This document shows positions 8,992-16,875 of a stretch of 55,477 nucleotides of DNA, one piece after another (the first letter of the stretch is position 1; each line of letters begins with the position of its first letter). Under the pieces are notes generated by a model, which searched no databases, had not been told where the DNA came from, and saw nothing but the letters and a program-made list of their open reading frames with translations. This stretch comes from Oscillatoriales cyanobacterium RM2_1_1 (GTDB taxonomy: Bacteria > Cyanobacteriota > Cyanobacteriia > Cyanobacteriales > Microcoleaceae), in contig JAAURB010000027.1 in NCBI GenBank assembly GCA_012033335.1, positions 1 to 55,477 on the forward strand. Reading direction: 5' to 3'. A program made the translations under genes and the position numbers.

Positions 8992-11278
8992 ATGTCTAAT
9001 ACAACTGGAATGAACACCAAGAATACAGGTGTAAATTTGCTGTGGGAAGAAAATGTTGAAGAGTTGACTGATGTTCAGCATTCATCTCAGGACTTTTCCT
9101 CCGATGGCACAGTGCTGGAGTCAGACTTTACTACCTTTGGGAGCGTCTTCAGATGGCCCCAGCCCGGGGGGAAAGGCTCCCCAGTGAATGTCACCTACAG
9201 CTACTCTGATTTATTTGACGGCGAAATTCAGGGCGACCTTTCAAATACCGAGATCAAATCAGCGATAGAAGAAGCCTTTGATCTGTGGGCAGATTATGTC
9301 CCGTTAAACTTCGTTGAGATTAGAGATGTTGGAGACAAGACCCCTAAAAATCTAGACGCTGCAGATATTCGGATTGGCCATGAATTTCTCGGGGGTCGTG
9401 GCGGCACCCTCGGACGCGCCAGTCTCACAACGGCTTCTGGAGAACTGGCAACCACTGTAAACTTTGACAATGCCGATGAATGGGCCCTGACCGCTTCTGG
9501 TTTTAAGTTCAATTTTCTAGAAGTTGCCGTTCATGAAATTGGTCACGCCCTGGGGTTAAACCATGAGTCAGGCAAACCTGCCATCATGAATCCCAGCGTC
9601 CAAAACCGCTATTCAGGATTGGGAACAGCCTTTTTGTTGCCGGATGATATCAATGGGATTCAATCTATTTATGGTCAAGGAAAAGGCTCCCTTGATCCCC
9701 TAGGCGGTCAACCCGCCCCAACACCCGCCCCAACCCCAACCCCAGCGCCAACCCCCAATCCAACCCCAACCCCAACTCCCAATCCTACCCCCACGCCCCA
9801 ATCCCCAGCCACTCCCACGCCAACCAACTCAGGGGAACCCAGTACCGATGAACAATATGCCTTGGAGCTGATCAATCGGGAGCGCTCCCAAGCCGGGGTA
9901 CAACCCTTGAGCTTCAATTCTGAGCTTTTAGAAGCATCGGGAGGTCATAGTCAATGGATGAAAACAACGGGCCGGGTTTCAGGGATAGGAGCAGGGGGAA
10001 GTACCGCGAGCGATCGCCTGAAAGCCGCCGGTTACGAACTGACCAATGATGCCTTGGTGAAGGAGCAAATTTCCTATCAGGCAAAGTCTGGGAATCCGAC
10101 GACAACCAGCTTGCTAGACGAACAGCACCAACAAGCCATGAACAAGAGTGGTCGTCGCCAGGATATTCTGAATGGAGTGTTCCAGGAGATCGGTATCGGC
10201 ATTGAAGGGAAAAAATCTGGCAGTACCCAAGCCCTCTGGACAACCAAAGACTTTGCAAAATCTGGATCAGACCTGTTTTTAACTGGGGTTGTGTTTGAGG
10301 ATGGAGTTGAAGCGGATGATTTCTACACTCCAGGGGAAGGGTTGGGGGGCATCCGGGTCAGGGCCGTTCGCCAGTCAGATAATCAGACCTTCAAAACGAC
10401 GACCTTTGCATCTGGCGGATATGCTCTTCCACTCAATTCTGGCACCTACAAAGTCACCTTCTCAGGCCCCGGATTGGGCAAATCCATCACTGAAACCGTG
10501 ACCCTCGATGCAGAGAATGTCAAATTTGACATTGATACGGATAACGCATCCAATTCCTCTCCCCCAACCGAAATAGCAACCCTACCTGACAAGCAAATTG
10601 CACAGTTTAGTTTTGAGGAAGGTCAAGGTCAAACCGTGGCGGACAGTTCCCAGGCCGGGATTGATCACCAAGCCCGGCTCCAGGGGGGGGGCGAGCTGGA
10701 CTGAGAACGGGGTGACAGGCAGCGCCATCAGTCTCGATGGCGGAGAACAGCGGGTGAATGTGGCAAACTCTTCTGATATCAATTTAGGGAATCATCAACA
10801 GCGGACAATTTCCCTCTGGTTCAAGGTGGACAATAGGGTGACAGGGGATCAAAAGCAGGTGATCTATGAAGAAGGCGGCAGTACTCGTGGCCTCAATGCC
10901 TACATTGACCAGAATAAGCTCTATGTTGGCGGTTGGAATGAACCTGCAGTGGAGAGCGATTGGGATGGCACCTGGCTAGTGGCTGATTCCCTAGTGGTTG
11001 ATCAGTGGCATCACCTGGGATTGGTGCTGGATGGAGACGAGACAAAATTCGCCGATGCCCTGACGGCATATCTAGACGGCCAATCCCTGGGCAGTGGAGT
11101 CGGATCTCAATTGTGGAGCCACGCAGGTGGGATTGGCATTGGTGGGATTAATGGAAGTACGACGTTCCATGACGGAACAGTATCGGAAAGTGGAAGTGGT
11201 TTGGTTGGGGAAATTGACGAAGTGAATCTCTTCAACAGTGCCCTATCCACTGAACAGATACAACTGCTGGCTGTTTGA
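8992..11278 (+). CDS. Matrixin (M10) metalloprotease-CAP-LamG secreted protein, interrupted by a +1 frameshift in a G9 run
   Basis: The first frame (8992-10704, 570 aa) holds a metzincin catalytic domain with zinc motif HEIGHALGLNH (about 181-191) and a downstream Met-turn (AIMNP), a Pro/Thr-rich linker (about 236-285), a CAP/SCP-like domain (about 290-400, NRERSQAGVQPLSF) and a prealbumin-like beta-sandwich (about 425-505). It then runs into G9 at 10683-10691 and stops 4 codons later. The LamG/concanavalin-like domain continues in the next frame to 11278 (TISLWFKVDN, GEIDEVNLF). Eight Gs would restore a single 761-residue protein with continuous domain sequence, so one extra G is present. 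No Sec signal is seen; a non-classical or type I route is likely. Ribosome binding site GGAG lies 7 bases before ATG. Confidence 0.82.
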
Positions 11279-11354
11279 GGTCATTAGGGGCAAAAATCTA
11301 AAAGGTTTGCTTTTACTAGCATCATCAGCAAACTGTTGGTCGTCGTGTCACTAT

Positions 11355-11385
11355 TCTTCCTAGGCTCAGAACTGACCTAGGAAGA
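11355..11385 (+). terminator. Perfect 10-bp stem downstream of the metalloprotease gene
   Basis: TCTTCCTAGG (11355-11364) pairs exactly with CCTAGGAAGA (11376-11385) around an 11-nt loop, about 75 bp after the stop. No T-run follows, so it may be a factor-independent stop only in part or an mRNA 3' stabiliser. Confidence 0.5.
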
Positions 11386-11502
11386 GTAATATCAAGTCCT
11401 TTGGAGTGAAAACAACGTCATTGAGGCCAGAATCTTCAGATAGCAAGGATTTTAGCTGATTGACGACCTGAGTTTAATTAGGGTAATCAAGCGGATTTGA
11501 TA

Positions 11503-11605
11503 TAAGTAGATGGTTGTAATTAATTATCAAACAGAAGGGGATCTGGGGCACTGCCCCCTTCAACCCCCTACATGTATCTTCTAATTAATTGTGCCTAGCT
11601 ACTTA
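11503..11605 (+). mobile_element. MITE-like element, copy 1
   Basis: A ~103-bp non-coding unit bounded by imperfect inverted repeats (TAAGTAGATGG ... AATTAATTA at the left; the right end, reversed, reads TAAGTAGCTAGG ... AATTAATTA). A G/C-rich hairpin centre (GGGGCACTGCCCCC) lies inside. A second copy in opposite orientation lies at 14936-15040. Each copy can be read as having a TA duplication at its ends, as for IS630/Tc1-mariner-derived MITEs (inference). It lies 22 bp past the pstS stop. Confidence 0.75.
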
Positions 11606-11627
11606 GCGACAAGATTCTTAAACTATA

Positions 11628-12806
11628 CTAGTCCAATTTAATGTCAAAGTCAGGGCTGATTTGATCAGCCACTTCTGCAACTCTCTCTCTCACGTTTTGG
11701 GGCAGTCGAATGTAGTTTAATTCAGTACTTATGTCTTGACCTTGATTCAAACCAAATTCCACAAAAGCCTCAATTGATTTTGCCGTTAGAGGATTCGGAT
11801 AGTTTTTGTAAGCCAGTAACCAGGTATAGGTCACAATTGGATAAGATTGCTCTCCTTCTGGATCTTCGATAAATACCCTTAAATCATCCGGCAAAGCCAC
11901 TGCTTCTAAAGCACTAGTCGCCGACTCCCCTGTTGGTTCTACAAAATTACCAGCTTTATTTTCTAAGGTTGCTGCCGACAAACCAGCACTCCTGGAAAAG
12001 CCATACTCTAAAAACCCAATTGCCCCAGGAGATTGTCTAATTTGGGCCGCAACACCATCATTTCGTGCACCTCCAAGGCCCACAGGCCAACTTACGGATA
12101 CCCCTTGTCCGATGCGATTTTTCCACTCTTCACTGATTGCGCTCATATGTTTAGTAAACACTCCGGTGGTTCCACTCCCGTCAGATCGATAGACTACAAC
12201 AATGGGTAGATTGGGTAGTTTGATATCAGGGTTGTCTTTTGCAATTGCTGGATCGTTCCAGTTGGTAATTTTACCAAGAAAGATATCTGCATAAACCTGC
12301 CGAGATAGTCTCAAGTTCTCTATGCCTTGGATGTTATAAGCTAAAACAATACTGCCTGCTGTCATTGGCAGTAAGACAACGCCTCGTTGAACCTGTTTGA
12401 TTTGCTCATCAGTCATGGCAATATCACTAGCACTATAGTCTACTAGCTGTTGAGTGAGTCGCTCGATGCCTGCCCCACTACCCACAGATTGATAATCCAT
12501 TTGCAGATTCGGCGTTTTTCGGGATACTTCTTGAACCCACCGTTGATATAGGGGGGCAGGAAAAGAGGCACCTGCGCCCACCACATTCACAGGTTGCGCA
12601 AGAACAAGCCTAACTTCATCTGCATTTTTATCAGAAAATGCATCGCTGCCACAGGCCACCAGCATAACAGCCAAAGCAGATGTCAAAACCTTGGTAATCT
12701 TACTAGAAATCAAAGTTGAATTAATCTGAACAGAAAGAGTCATAGATTTCTGCTTGTGAATCCCAGACCGACTAACCTTTTGATTTTTTTCAACAGGCGC
12801 AACCAT
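11628..12806 (-). CDS. pstS: Phosphate ABC transporter substrate-binding lipoprotein PstS
   Basis: 392 residues. A long N-terminal leader precedes a lipobox (VMLVAC, Cys about 52), so the mature protein is a lipid-anchored periplasmic phosphate-binding protein. Family motifs: GAGASFPAPLYQRW at the mature N-terminus, SVGSGAGI, YSASDIAMTDE, and YRSDGSGTTGVFTKH, which together form the phosphate pocket. The start at 12806 is backed by GAGGGG about 10 nt upstream; ATG 12743 is an alternative. It is an orphan: no pstC, pstA, pstB or phoU is in the window, so it would have to work with a chromosomal Pst system. Its neighbour is a dead phoD, indicating a former phosphate-acquisition island. Confidence 0.93.
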   Translation of the reverse strand: MVAPVEKNQKVSRSGIHKQKSMTLSVQINSTLISSKITKVLTSALAVMLVACGSDAFSDKNADEVRLVLAQPVNVVGAGASFPAPLYQRWVQEVSRKTPNLQMDYQSVGSGAGIERLTQQLVDYSASDIAMTDEQIKQVQRGVVLLPMTAGSIVLAYNIQGIENLRLSRQVYADIFLGKITNWNDPAIAKDNPDIKLPNLPIVVVYRSDGSGTTGVFTKHMSAISEEWKNRIGQGVSVSWPVGLGGARNDGVAAQIRQSPGAIGFLEYGFSRSAGLSAATLENKAGNFVEPTGESATSALEAVALPDDLRVFIEDPEGEQSYPIVTYTWLLAYKNYPNPLTAKSIEAFVEFGLNQGQDISTELNYIRLPQNVRERVAEVADQISPDFDIKLD

Positions 12807-13353
12807 AGTAAATCATCCCCTCAAGTGTACTTTTCCCGCAGTAAATGGCCAGACCAATACAGCAATTCTCAATCCCATGCAGAACAGATTTGGGAGTGAT
12901 TGACGCACCGCGCCACCCAGTCCCGTGCTCTAATAGCATGAAAAACACTGTAAGTAAATAGATAAACTTATCTGATCTAATTGATTAGAAGGTTAATTTT
13001 GAGGTGAAGGAGGCAGTGACCCCTTCCTGAGGTAAAGCTCCAGACCTCTTCCCTTCTAACAATTCATTGCAACTATCTACTGAAGTATCACTAAGTTTAA
13101 ACGTTTAAGGTTAAGAAAAGATACTAAACGCCTGATTTTTAATAACTTTAGTTAAAGTCCAAGTTTATTCACTGGTTCAGCTATAGTCAAACAATAATTT
13201 TTCTCAATTGAATCGTTAAATACAATTACAGCATTTCTTATCAAGATGAATTTGAGTTTGATCCAGCTTACACAACCCTGAACCTGACTGCAAGCAACAA
13301 CAGAACCCATTCCAAAACCCCTATTATTGTCTGAGTTTTCTAGATTTACAACC
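12807..13353. other. Long upstream region of pstS, AT-rich
   Basis: No gene seen. On the pstS strand the stretch 13090-13125 contains CTTAACCT, the unit sequence of cyanobacterial Pho boxes, followed by ACGTTTAAACTT. The second unit is imperfect and the spacing is off, so this is only a candidate phosphate-regulator site about 300 bp upstream of pstS. The rest is featureless. Confidence 0.35.
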
Positions 13354-13848
13354 TCACAAAAAGAAAGCTGACAGGTTTTGATTCCCCTCCGGTTCTAGCC
13401 GAATAGAATAAACAACCTCCCCTGTTAAGTTATGCTGAGAAACCGTCATCACTCCCGTTGAGCCGTCGATCTCAACGGATCCAAAAAATTGTTGTCCTGC
13501 AGTAGGTGGAAGGTTGGACAAATCAACCTCGGTACTCTGAAACTCAACTTGAGGGCCAAAGATGTTATCCAAGTCATTCGGCCCATAACTTCCTGCGTGC
13601 AGGGGGCCCTGTAGCAAATTCCCAAAAGGTAAGAAGTCTTGAAACTGAGCCTGATTGGGGTCGTAGTATTGGGCGGCAGCATAGTGAACATCTGCGGTCA
13701 GCCAGACTACGTTGTGAATCCAATTCTACTTGATAAATCGCAGCAATCCAGCCATCTCCAGTTCCCGACCCAGCGGTACACCATTTCCATTGGCCAGATT
13801 CTCAAAGGCCGTTTGCCATCGGGCACGATCAAACCAATGCGCTGGTAT
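13354..13848 (-). pseudogene. phoD: phoD-type alkaline phosphatase, C-terminal remnant with in-frame amber stop
   Basis: One continuous frame reads (WFDRARWQTAFENLA ...) LGRELEMAGLLRFIK, a TAG stop (13726-13728), then NWIHNVVWLTADVHYAAAQY and LQGPLHAGSYGPNDLDNIFG to the natural end at 13354. LTADVHYA and GPLHAG are typical of the C-terminal part of PhoD phosphodiesterase/alkaline phosphatases, Ca2+/Fe enzymes secreted under phosphate starvation. The N-terminal two thirds with the signal peptide and most metal ligands are missing, and the TAG replaces what is normally a Gln/Lys codon. Clearly inactive. It lies upstream of, and in the same orientation as, pstS. Confidence 0.85.
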
Positions 13849-13990
13849 TGTGCAAAAAGTCAGAGAAGCTACCCAGTAATGGGGATTTGCAAAAGCTTTG
13901 CATCACGCAAGTCAAGCAAAAACTAGAGCGACAATGGCTCATCGAGGCGAGGTTCCAACATCCCGTTGCAGCAGTCCATCGCTGATTTAA

Positions 13991-14122
13991 TGGACAGGGA
14001 ACCAGTTTCAGACTACAGTTGGGGCTTTTGGTGATGAACTGTCAACCCATCTAGAAAACGAACAGCTCAACCTGTTTGCTTGCTAGGGAATCCCCGTCGC
14101 TTTAGCGCGGGGAGGATGTCAA
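13991..14122 (+). mobile_element. IS200/IS605-type right end with a possible tnpB tail
   Basis: 14087-14122 reads GGAATCCCCG, a short CGC-TTTA-GCG hairpin, CGGGGA and then GGATGTCAA, the typical right-end hairpin of cyanobacterial IS605-family elements and the 3' end of the TnpB guide (omega) RNA. Just before it, a 32-codon frame (13991-14086, ends THLENEQLNLFAC) is placed where the tnpB C-terminus would be; that identity is inferred. The rest of the element is gone. A second solo right end lies at 24403-24449. Confidence 0.65.
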
Positions 14123-14207
14123 TAAGACAATCTCGTTTGATTTGCTGATTAATTCCATTCGAGCCAAACGCCCACATTACTTACTACTAGAGTTAATTTC
14201 CAGTAGC

Positions 14208-14349
14208 TCAGCCTAATAAATCTTGAATCTGATCGAGTAACTTTTCTACTTTCGCCCACCTCTTAGGATCGAATTTCCAGCGCTTAGATTTGTCTAGTCT
14301 CCTGCTAATGGTTTGGATGGTTTGCTTGGGTACTGGTATTTTTCATTAT
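14208..14349 (-). pseudogene. ParB C-terminal remnant
   Basis: The frame KIPVPKQTIQTISRRLDKSK then RWKFDPKRWAKVEKLLDQIQ to a TGA at 14208-14210 matches in layout the end of the intact ParB at 53397 (VTRKVSHSQVWKDPKKWKRV and EGLLKKLEALIEE). No start is present and the frame opens at a stop at about 14350. It is a relic of a second, different parB, suggesting fusion with or decay of another replicon. Confidence 0.7.
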
Positions 14350-14360
14350 TTATGCTACGA

Positions 14361-14479
14361 CAAGGCTCTTACTTCTTAGCTGCTAAGATTTGATAAGAGT
14401 TATTTCCACTGTTATTGAAACCGTTCCAGTTTTCAGGTATTCCAGTTCAGGACTTCAGGATTCCAATGCCTAAGCTGCC
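14361..14479 (+). repeat. Long inverted repeat, copy 1 (partner at 45337-45437)
   Basis: The 50 bases 14430-14479 match the reverse complement of 45337-45386 at 48 positions. Homology continues to about 14361 (shared CTCTTACTTCTTAGCTG and TTTGATA-GAGTTA blocks) with one 18-bp indel. Inside are direct repeats TCAGG-ATTCCA about 22 bp apart, which look like protein-binding arms. The partner copy sits just upstream of a tyrosine recombinase gene. Confidence 0.85.
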
Positions 14480-14942
14480 GCCCCCCGACTGCATTCAATG
14501 CGCCACTGATCCCATCGCCATCGCCAAAGTCAAACCCTGCTGGGCTGGGCAACCCTGCCATGGCAAACGCTCCTACTATCGCCATCGAGATCGCTGGAAC
14601 CGTAAACGCTGTCACTCAACGGCAACTGCAATTCAGGTAGAACTTACTGATTCCACTCCCTTTGCGGTGTTGCAGATCTGGCAGAATTCTAAAGAAACCG
14701 GGGTGCATGGAATCGGGGCTGAAATCTGGGTGGGGCAAAAGCGGAAACTGATTATTGAGCCAGTGCATACGTTTGGTTTGAGTCAGGGCCGGGCCAATCT
14801 ATATGTTCAAAATGTTCTGGAGGCGATCAACCGGGAGTTGATTCAGGAGGGATACATAGCACTCAAACAGTTTCAATCCCAGGTGAAATTTCCCGTAGAG
14901 CAATGTCAGATTCGCCCCTGCCCTAATGTCATTAGTAAGTAG
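14466..14942 (+). CDS. Hypothetical plasmid protein with Cys-rich N-terminus
   Basis: 158 residues from ATG 14466, preceded by AGGA; a TTG at 14415 is an alternative. Residues 1-45 hold C-x2-C and C-x5-C spaced cysteines followed by a very basic stretch (KRSYYRHRDRWNRKR), which could be a zinc-ribbon-like DNA-binding module. The rest is a mixed alpha/beta domain (LQIWQNSKETGVHGIGAEIW, LSQGRANLYVQNVLEAINRE) I do not recognise. The start codon lies inside the long inverted repeat, and the last codons plus the TAG stop come from MITE copy 2, so both gene ends may have been remodelled by mobile DNA. Confidence 0.55.
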   Translation: MPKLPPPDCIQCATDPIAIAKVKPCWAGQPCHGKRSYYRHRDRWNRKRCHSTATAIQVELTDSTPFAVLQIWQNSKETGVHGIGAEIWVGQKRKLIIEPVHTFGLSQGRANLYVQNVLEAINRELIQEGYIALKQFQSQVKFPVEQCQIRPCPNVISK

Positions 14943-15040
14943 CTAGGCACAATTAATCAGAAGATACATGTAGGGGGTTGAAGGAGGCGCTGCCCCCTTC
15001 AACCCCCTTCTATTGATAATTAATTACAACCATCTACTTA
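14936..15040 (-). mobile_element. MITE-like element, copy 2 (inverted relative to copy 1)
   Basis: Starts TAAGTAGCTAGGCACAATTA and ends with TTACAACCATCTACTTA, the reverse complement of copy 1 with about 90% identity. It supplies the stop codon of the gene ending at 14942 and ends 15 bp before the ATG at 15055. Together the copies bracket the pstS-phoD-parB debris (11.5-15.0 kb). Confidence 0.75.
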
Positions 15041-15054
15041 ATATTGATTAAATA

Positions 15055-15717
15055 ATGTCAGCAATTCCCGGTCTAGAAACCCTATATTTTCAATTAGAAA
15101 CGGCTGTAACTCAAGCTTCCACTCTGGATCTGAAATTGAGAGTTGCCGCTGAGGGCATTATCCAGATTGCGATCGCCATTTCTGACCACAGTGAGTTCCT
15201 GTTTGATAGTCTTAAAATCCCGGTGGTCAGTCCCGATGGCTTCCAGGAATTGATTCAACAATCTCGAGTTGTCGATCTGGATCCATGGGTTGAGAGGCAT
15301 TGCTTTACCCACCATCGCTCTTCTCCAAAAACCCTGCCTGTAGCCCTGATGGATGATCAACAGTTAATCGATTTTCTGCAGATTTCTCAGCAGGATCTAG
15401 CCCCTTTAGCTGATCATTCAAATCAGAGTCTGGCGATAGAAATCAGTAAAATTGCCTCTGAAGAAAATATTACGCAATGGAGTCAACACGTCATTAATTA
15501 TCTTTCTCAACAGGATTCATCAATGTCTTTGCTGAAGTTGTCAGAGAAACTGGATATGCCTTTGGTTGAAGTTTGGCTAGGGGTTTTATTGTCTGAGTCC
15601 GTTGATTTGGTTCAAGTTAGTAGTCAAACGGGTGGTCAAGATAGTCATGACTTCTATCAAACCGAACGTATTTTTGTCGCCCCCTTTGAAACGTTTTCAG
15701 GGGATGGGAGAATCTAG
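15055..15717 (+). CDS. Hypothetical protein
   Basis: 220 residues, acidic, no signal peptide or TM segment. It is mostly helical by composition, with a central motif LLKLSEKLDMPLVEVWLGVL (about 165-185) resembling a winged-helix or helix-turn-helix type segment, and a Ser/Gln-rich middle. I recognise no family. It begins 15 bp after MITE copy 2, so its promoter must lie in or across the MITE. It ends 21 bp before the convergent gene at 15738. Confidence 0.6.
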   Translation: MSAIPGLETLYFQLETAVTQASTLDLKLRVAAEGIIQIAIAISDHSEFLFDSLKIPVVSPDGFQELIQQSRVVDLDPWVERHCFTHHRSSPKTLPVALMDDQQLIDFLQISQQDLAPLADHSNQSLAIEISKIASEENITQWSQHVINYLSQQDSSMSLLKLSEKLDMPLVEVWLGVLLSESVDLVQVSSQTGGQDSHDFYQTERIFVAPFETFSGDGRI

Positions 15718-15737
15718 AACAACCCATCCCCAACGCA

Positions 15738-16193
15738 TCAAAAACATCGCTGAAGTTGCTCTAATAAGCGATTGGCTTCGATCCAATTGCGGGTGTCTTT
15801 GCGGCGATCTCTAAAATCTCGACAAATCTTTTGAATTTGCTGAAGTTGTTCCTGTACCCGTTCAAGTTCAGCCTGCTTCCCCAGGATTTCAGGGTCAGGT
15901 TGAGCGTTATTCTCCAGGGGAAATCCTGGATCAAGGGTTGCCATCGGTTGCTCAGGTTCTAGCTGAACGATTGGTTTCAGGGGGATTGGCTGAATAGATT
16001 TTGCCAAAACTCCAGGACTATTCCTCTGGGCCTGGATTTCTCGAACCTGCTTCCGGGCTCGAATACTAGCGACTTCCTGTTCCCGGAGATGACGGGGGCC
16101 AATGGCCATAATCCAAACCCCTTGGGCAATTCCGGCAGTGATATTGGCCGTGGTACGAAATGCGCTCAGGCTGACGGCGGCGAGATTAAACAT
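15738..16193 (-). CDS. Hypothetical protein with N-terminal hydrophobic segment and coiled coil
   Basis: 151 residues. Residues 1-32 are hydrophobic with small residues (FNLAAVSLSAFRTTANITAG) and could insert in or associate with the membrane. A basic stretch (RARKQVREIQAQR), a Pro-rich linker and a C-terminal coiled coil (ELERVQEQLQQIQKICRDFR) follow. It is divergent from the helix-turn-helix gene at 16326, sharing the repeat-rich region 16233-16297. No family recognised. Confidence 0.55.
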   Translation of the reverse strand: MFNLAAVSLSAFRTTANITAGIAQGVWIMAIGPRHLREQEVASIRARKQVREIQAQRNSPGVLAKSIQPIPLKPIVQLEPEQPMATLDPGFPLENNAQPDPEILGKQAELERVQEQLQQIQKICRDFRDRRKDTRNWIEANRLLEQLQRCF

Positions 16194-16232
16194 GATATTC
16201 CTCCAGGTTGATCAGAATCCGCTAAAATACTT

Positions 16233-16297
16233 GTTAGACATCTAGCTAGATATCTAATTGGATATCTATTGGACAGTAAAGCAGATGATCCTCTAAA
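16233..16297. promoter_or_regulatory. Operator-like array of GATATCTA-type repeats
   Basis: The divergent spacer contains several related units: TTAGACATCTAG, CTAGATATCTAA, TTGGATATCTAT and TGTCTAGTAGAG, spaced roughly 12-14 bp, some of them palindromic. It ends about 29 bp before the start of the helix-turn-helix gene at 16326, as expected for an autoregulatory operator (inference). Confidence 0.5.
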
Positions 16298-16325
16298 TGT
16301 CTAGTAGAGATTCAAAAAACATCCA

Positions 16326-16844
16326 ATGGACGCAAATATTGACCGTGTGCCTGTGTCTCAATTACCCAGTCGTTATGAATTAAAGCGCTCAACCATCTAT
16401 TCCCGCATGGCGAGCCTGGGAATTCAGCCCACCCAGGTGGGTCGGCGCTCCTATGTGGATCAGGCACAATTAGTCCGCCTTGATGCCCTGGACAAACACC
16501 TCAAGGCCGGGGGTGTTTTTGCCGAATTTATTGAGCCTGGGAATGCAGCCAATGGACAGGTGATGGAAAGGAAACCTGCTGTGCCGAACGTTCAATCCAA
16601 TGGCAAACAGTTAGGCAAGGTGCTGGAGGATTTGTCGAGTTTGGGAGTGTTGGGGCAGTCTCCTGTAGAAGAGTTATCGGCCCGGTTGATGCTGCTAGAA
16701 CATGCCGCCCAATATCACTGGCTACTGCCGACGGATGACCTAGTGATGGTGTTGGGATTTGTGCCAGAGCAGAAGCGTTTCAGCCGTTATGGGTTTGAGT
16801 TTGAGTGTCGGGGGGAGGAGTGGTTGGTAAGGAAAACCTCCTAA
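16326..16844 (+). CDS. Helix-turn-helix (excisionase/MerR-like) DNA-binding protein
   Basis: 172 residues. Residues 8-55 read VSQLPSRYELKRSTIYSRMA then QVGRRSYVDQAQL, a compact HTH with a wing as in MerR-like or excisionase-like domains. A linker and a C-terminal all-helical/beta domain (about 100-172, LLEHAAQYHWLLPTDDLVMV) of unknown type follow. It probably binds the repeat array at 16233-16297 and may regulate itself and the divergent gene. It could be a recombination directionality factor or plasmid regulator; the sequence does not decide. Confidence 0.6.
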   Translation: MDANIDRVPVSQLPSRYELKRSTIYSRMASLGIQPTQVGRRSYVDQAQLVRLDALDKHLKAGGVFAEFIEPGNAANGQVMERKPAVPNVQSNGKQLGKVLEDLSSLGVLGQSPVEELSARLMLLEHAAQYHWLLPTDDLVMVLGFVPEQKRFSRYGFEFECRGEEWLVRKTS

Positions 16845-16875
16845 AATGGCAGGGTAATTAACTACAATCTGAAAT

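Noticed and set aside
9708-9917. Gly/Val-rich minus-strand frame
   Set aside because: Antisense image of the Pro/Thr linker of the metalloprotease.
13090-13125. Pho box upstream of pstS
   Set aside because: Only one unit fits the consensus and the spacing is wrong; kept as a weak note rather than a called site.
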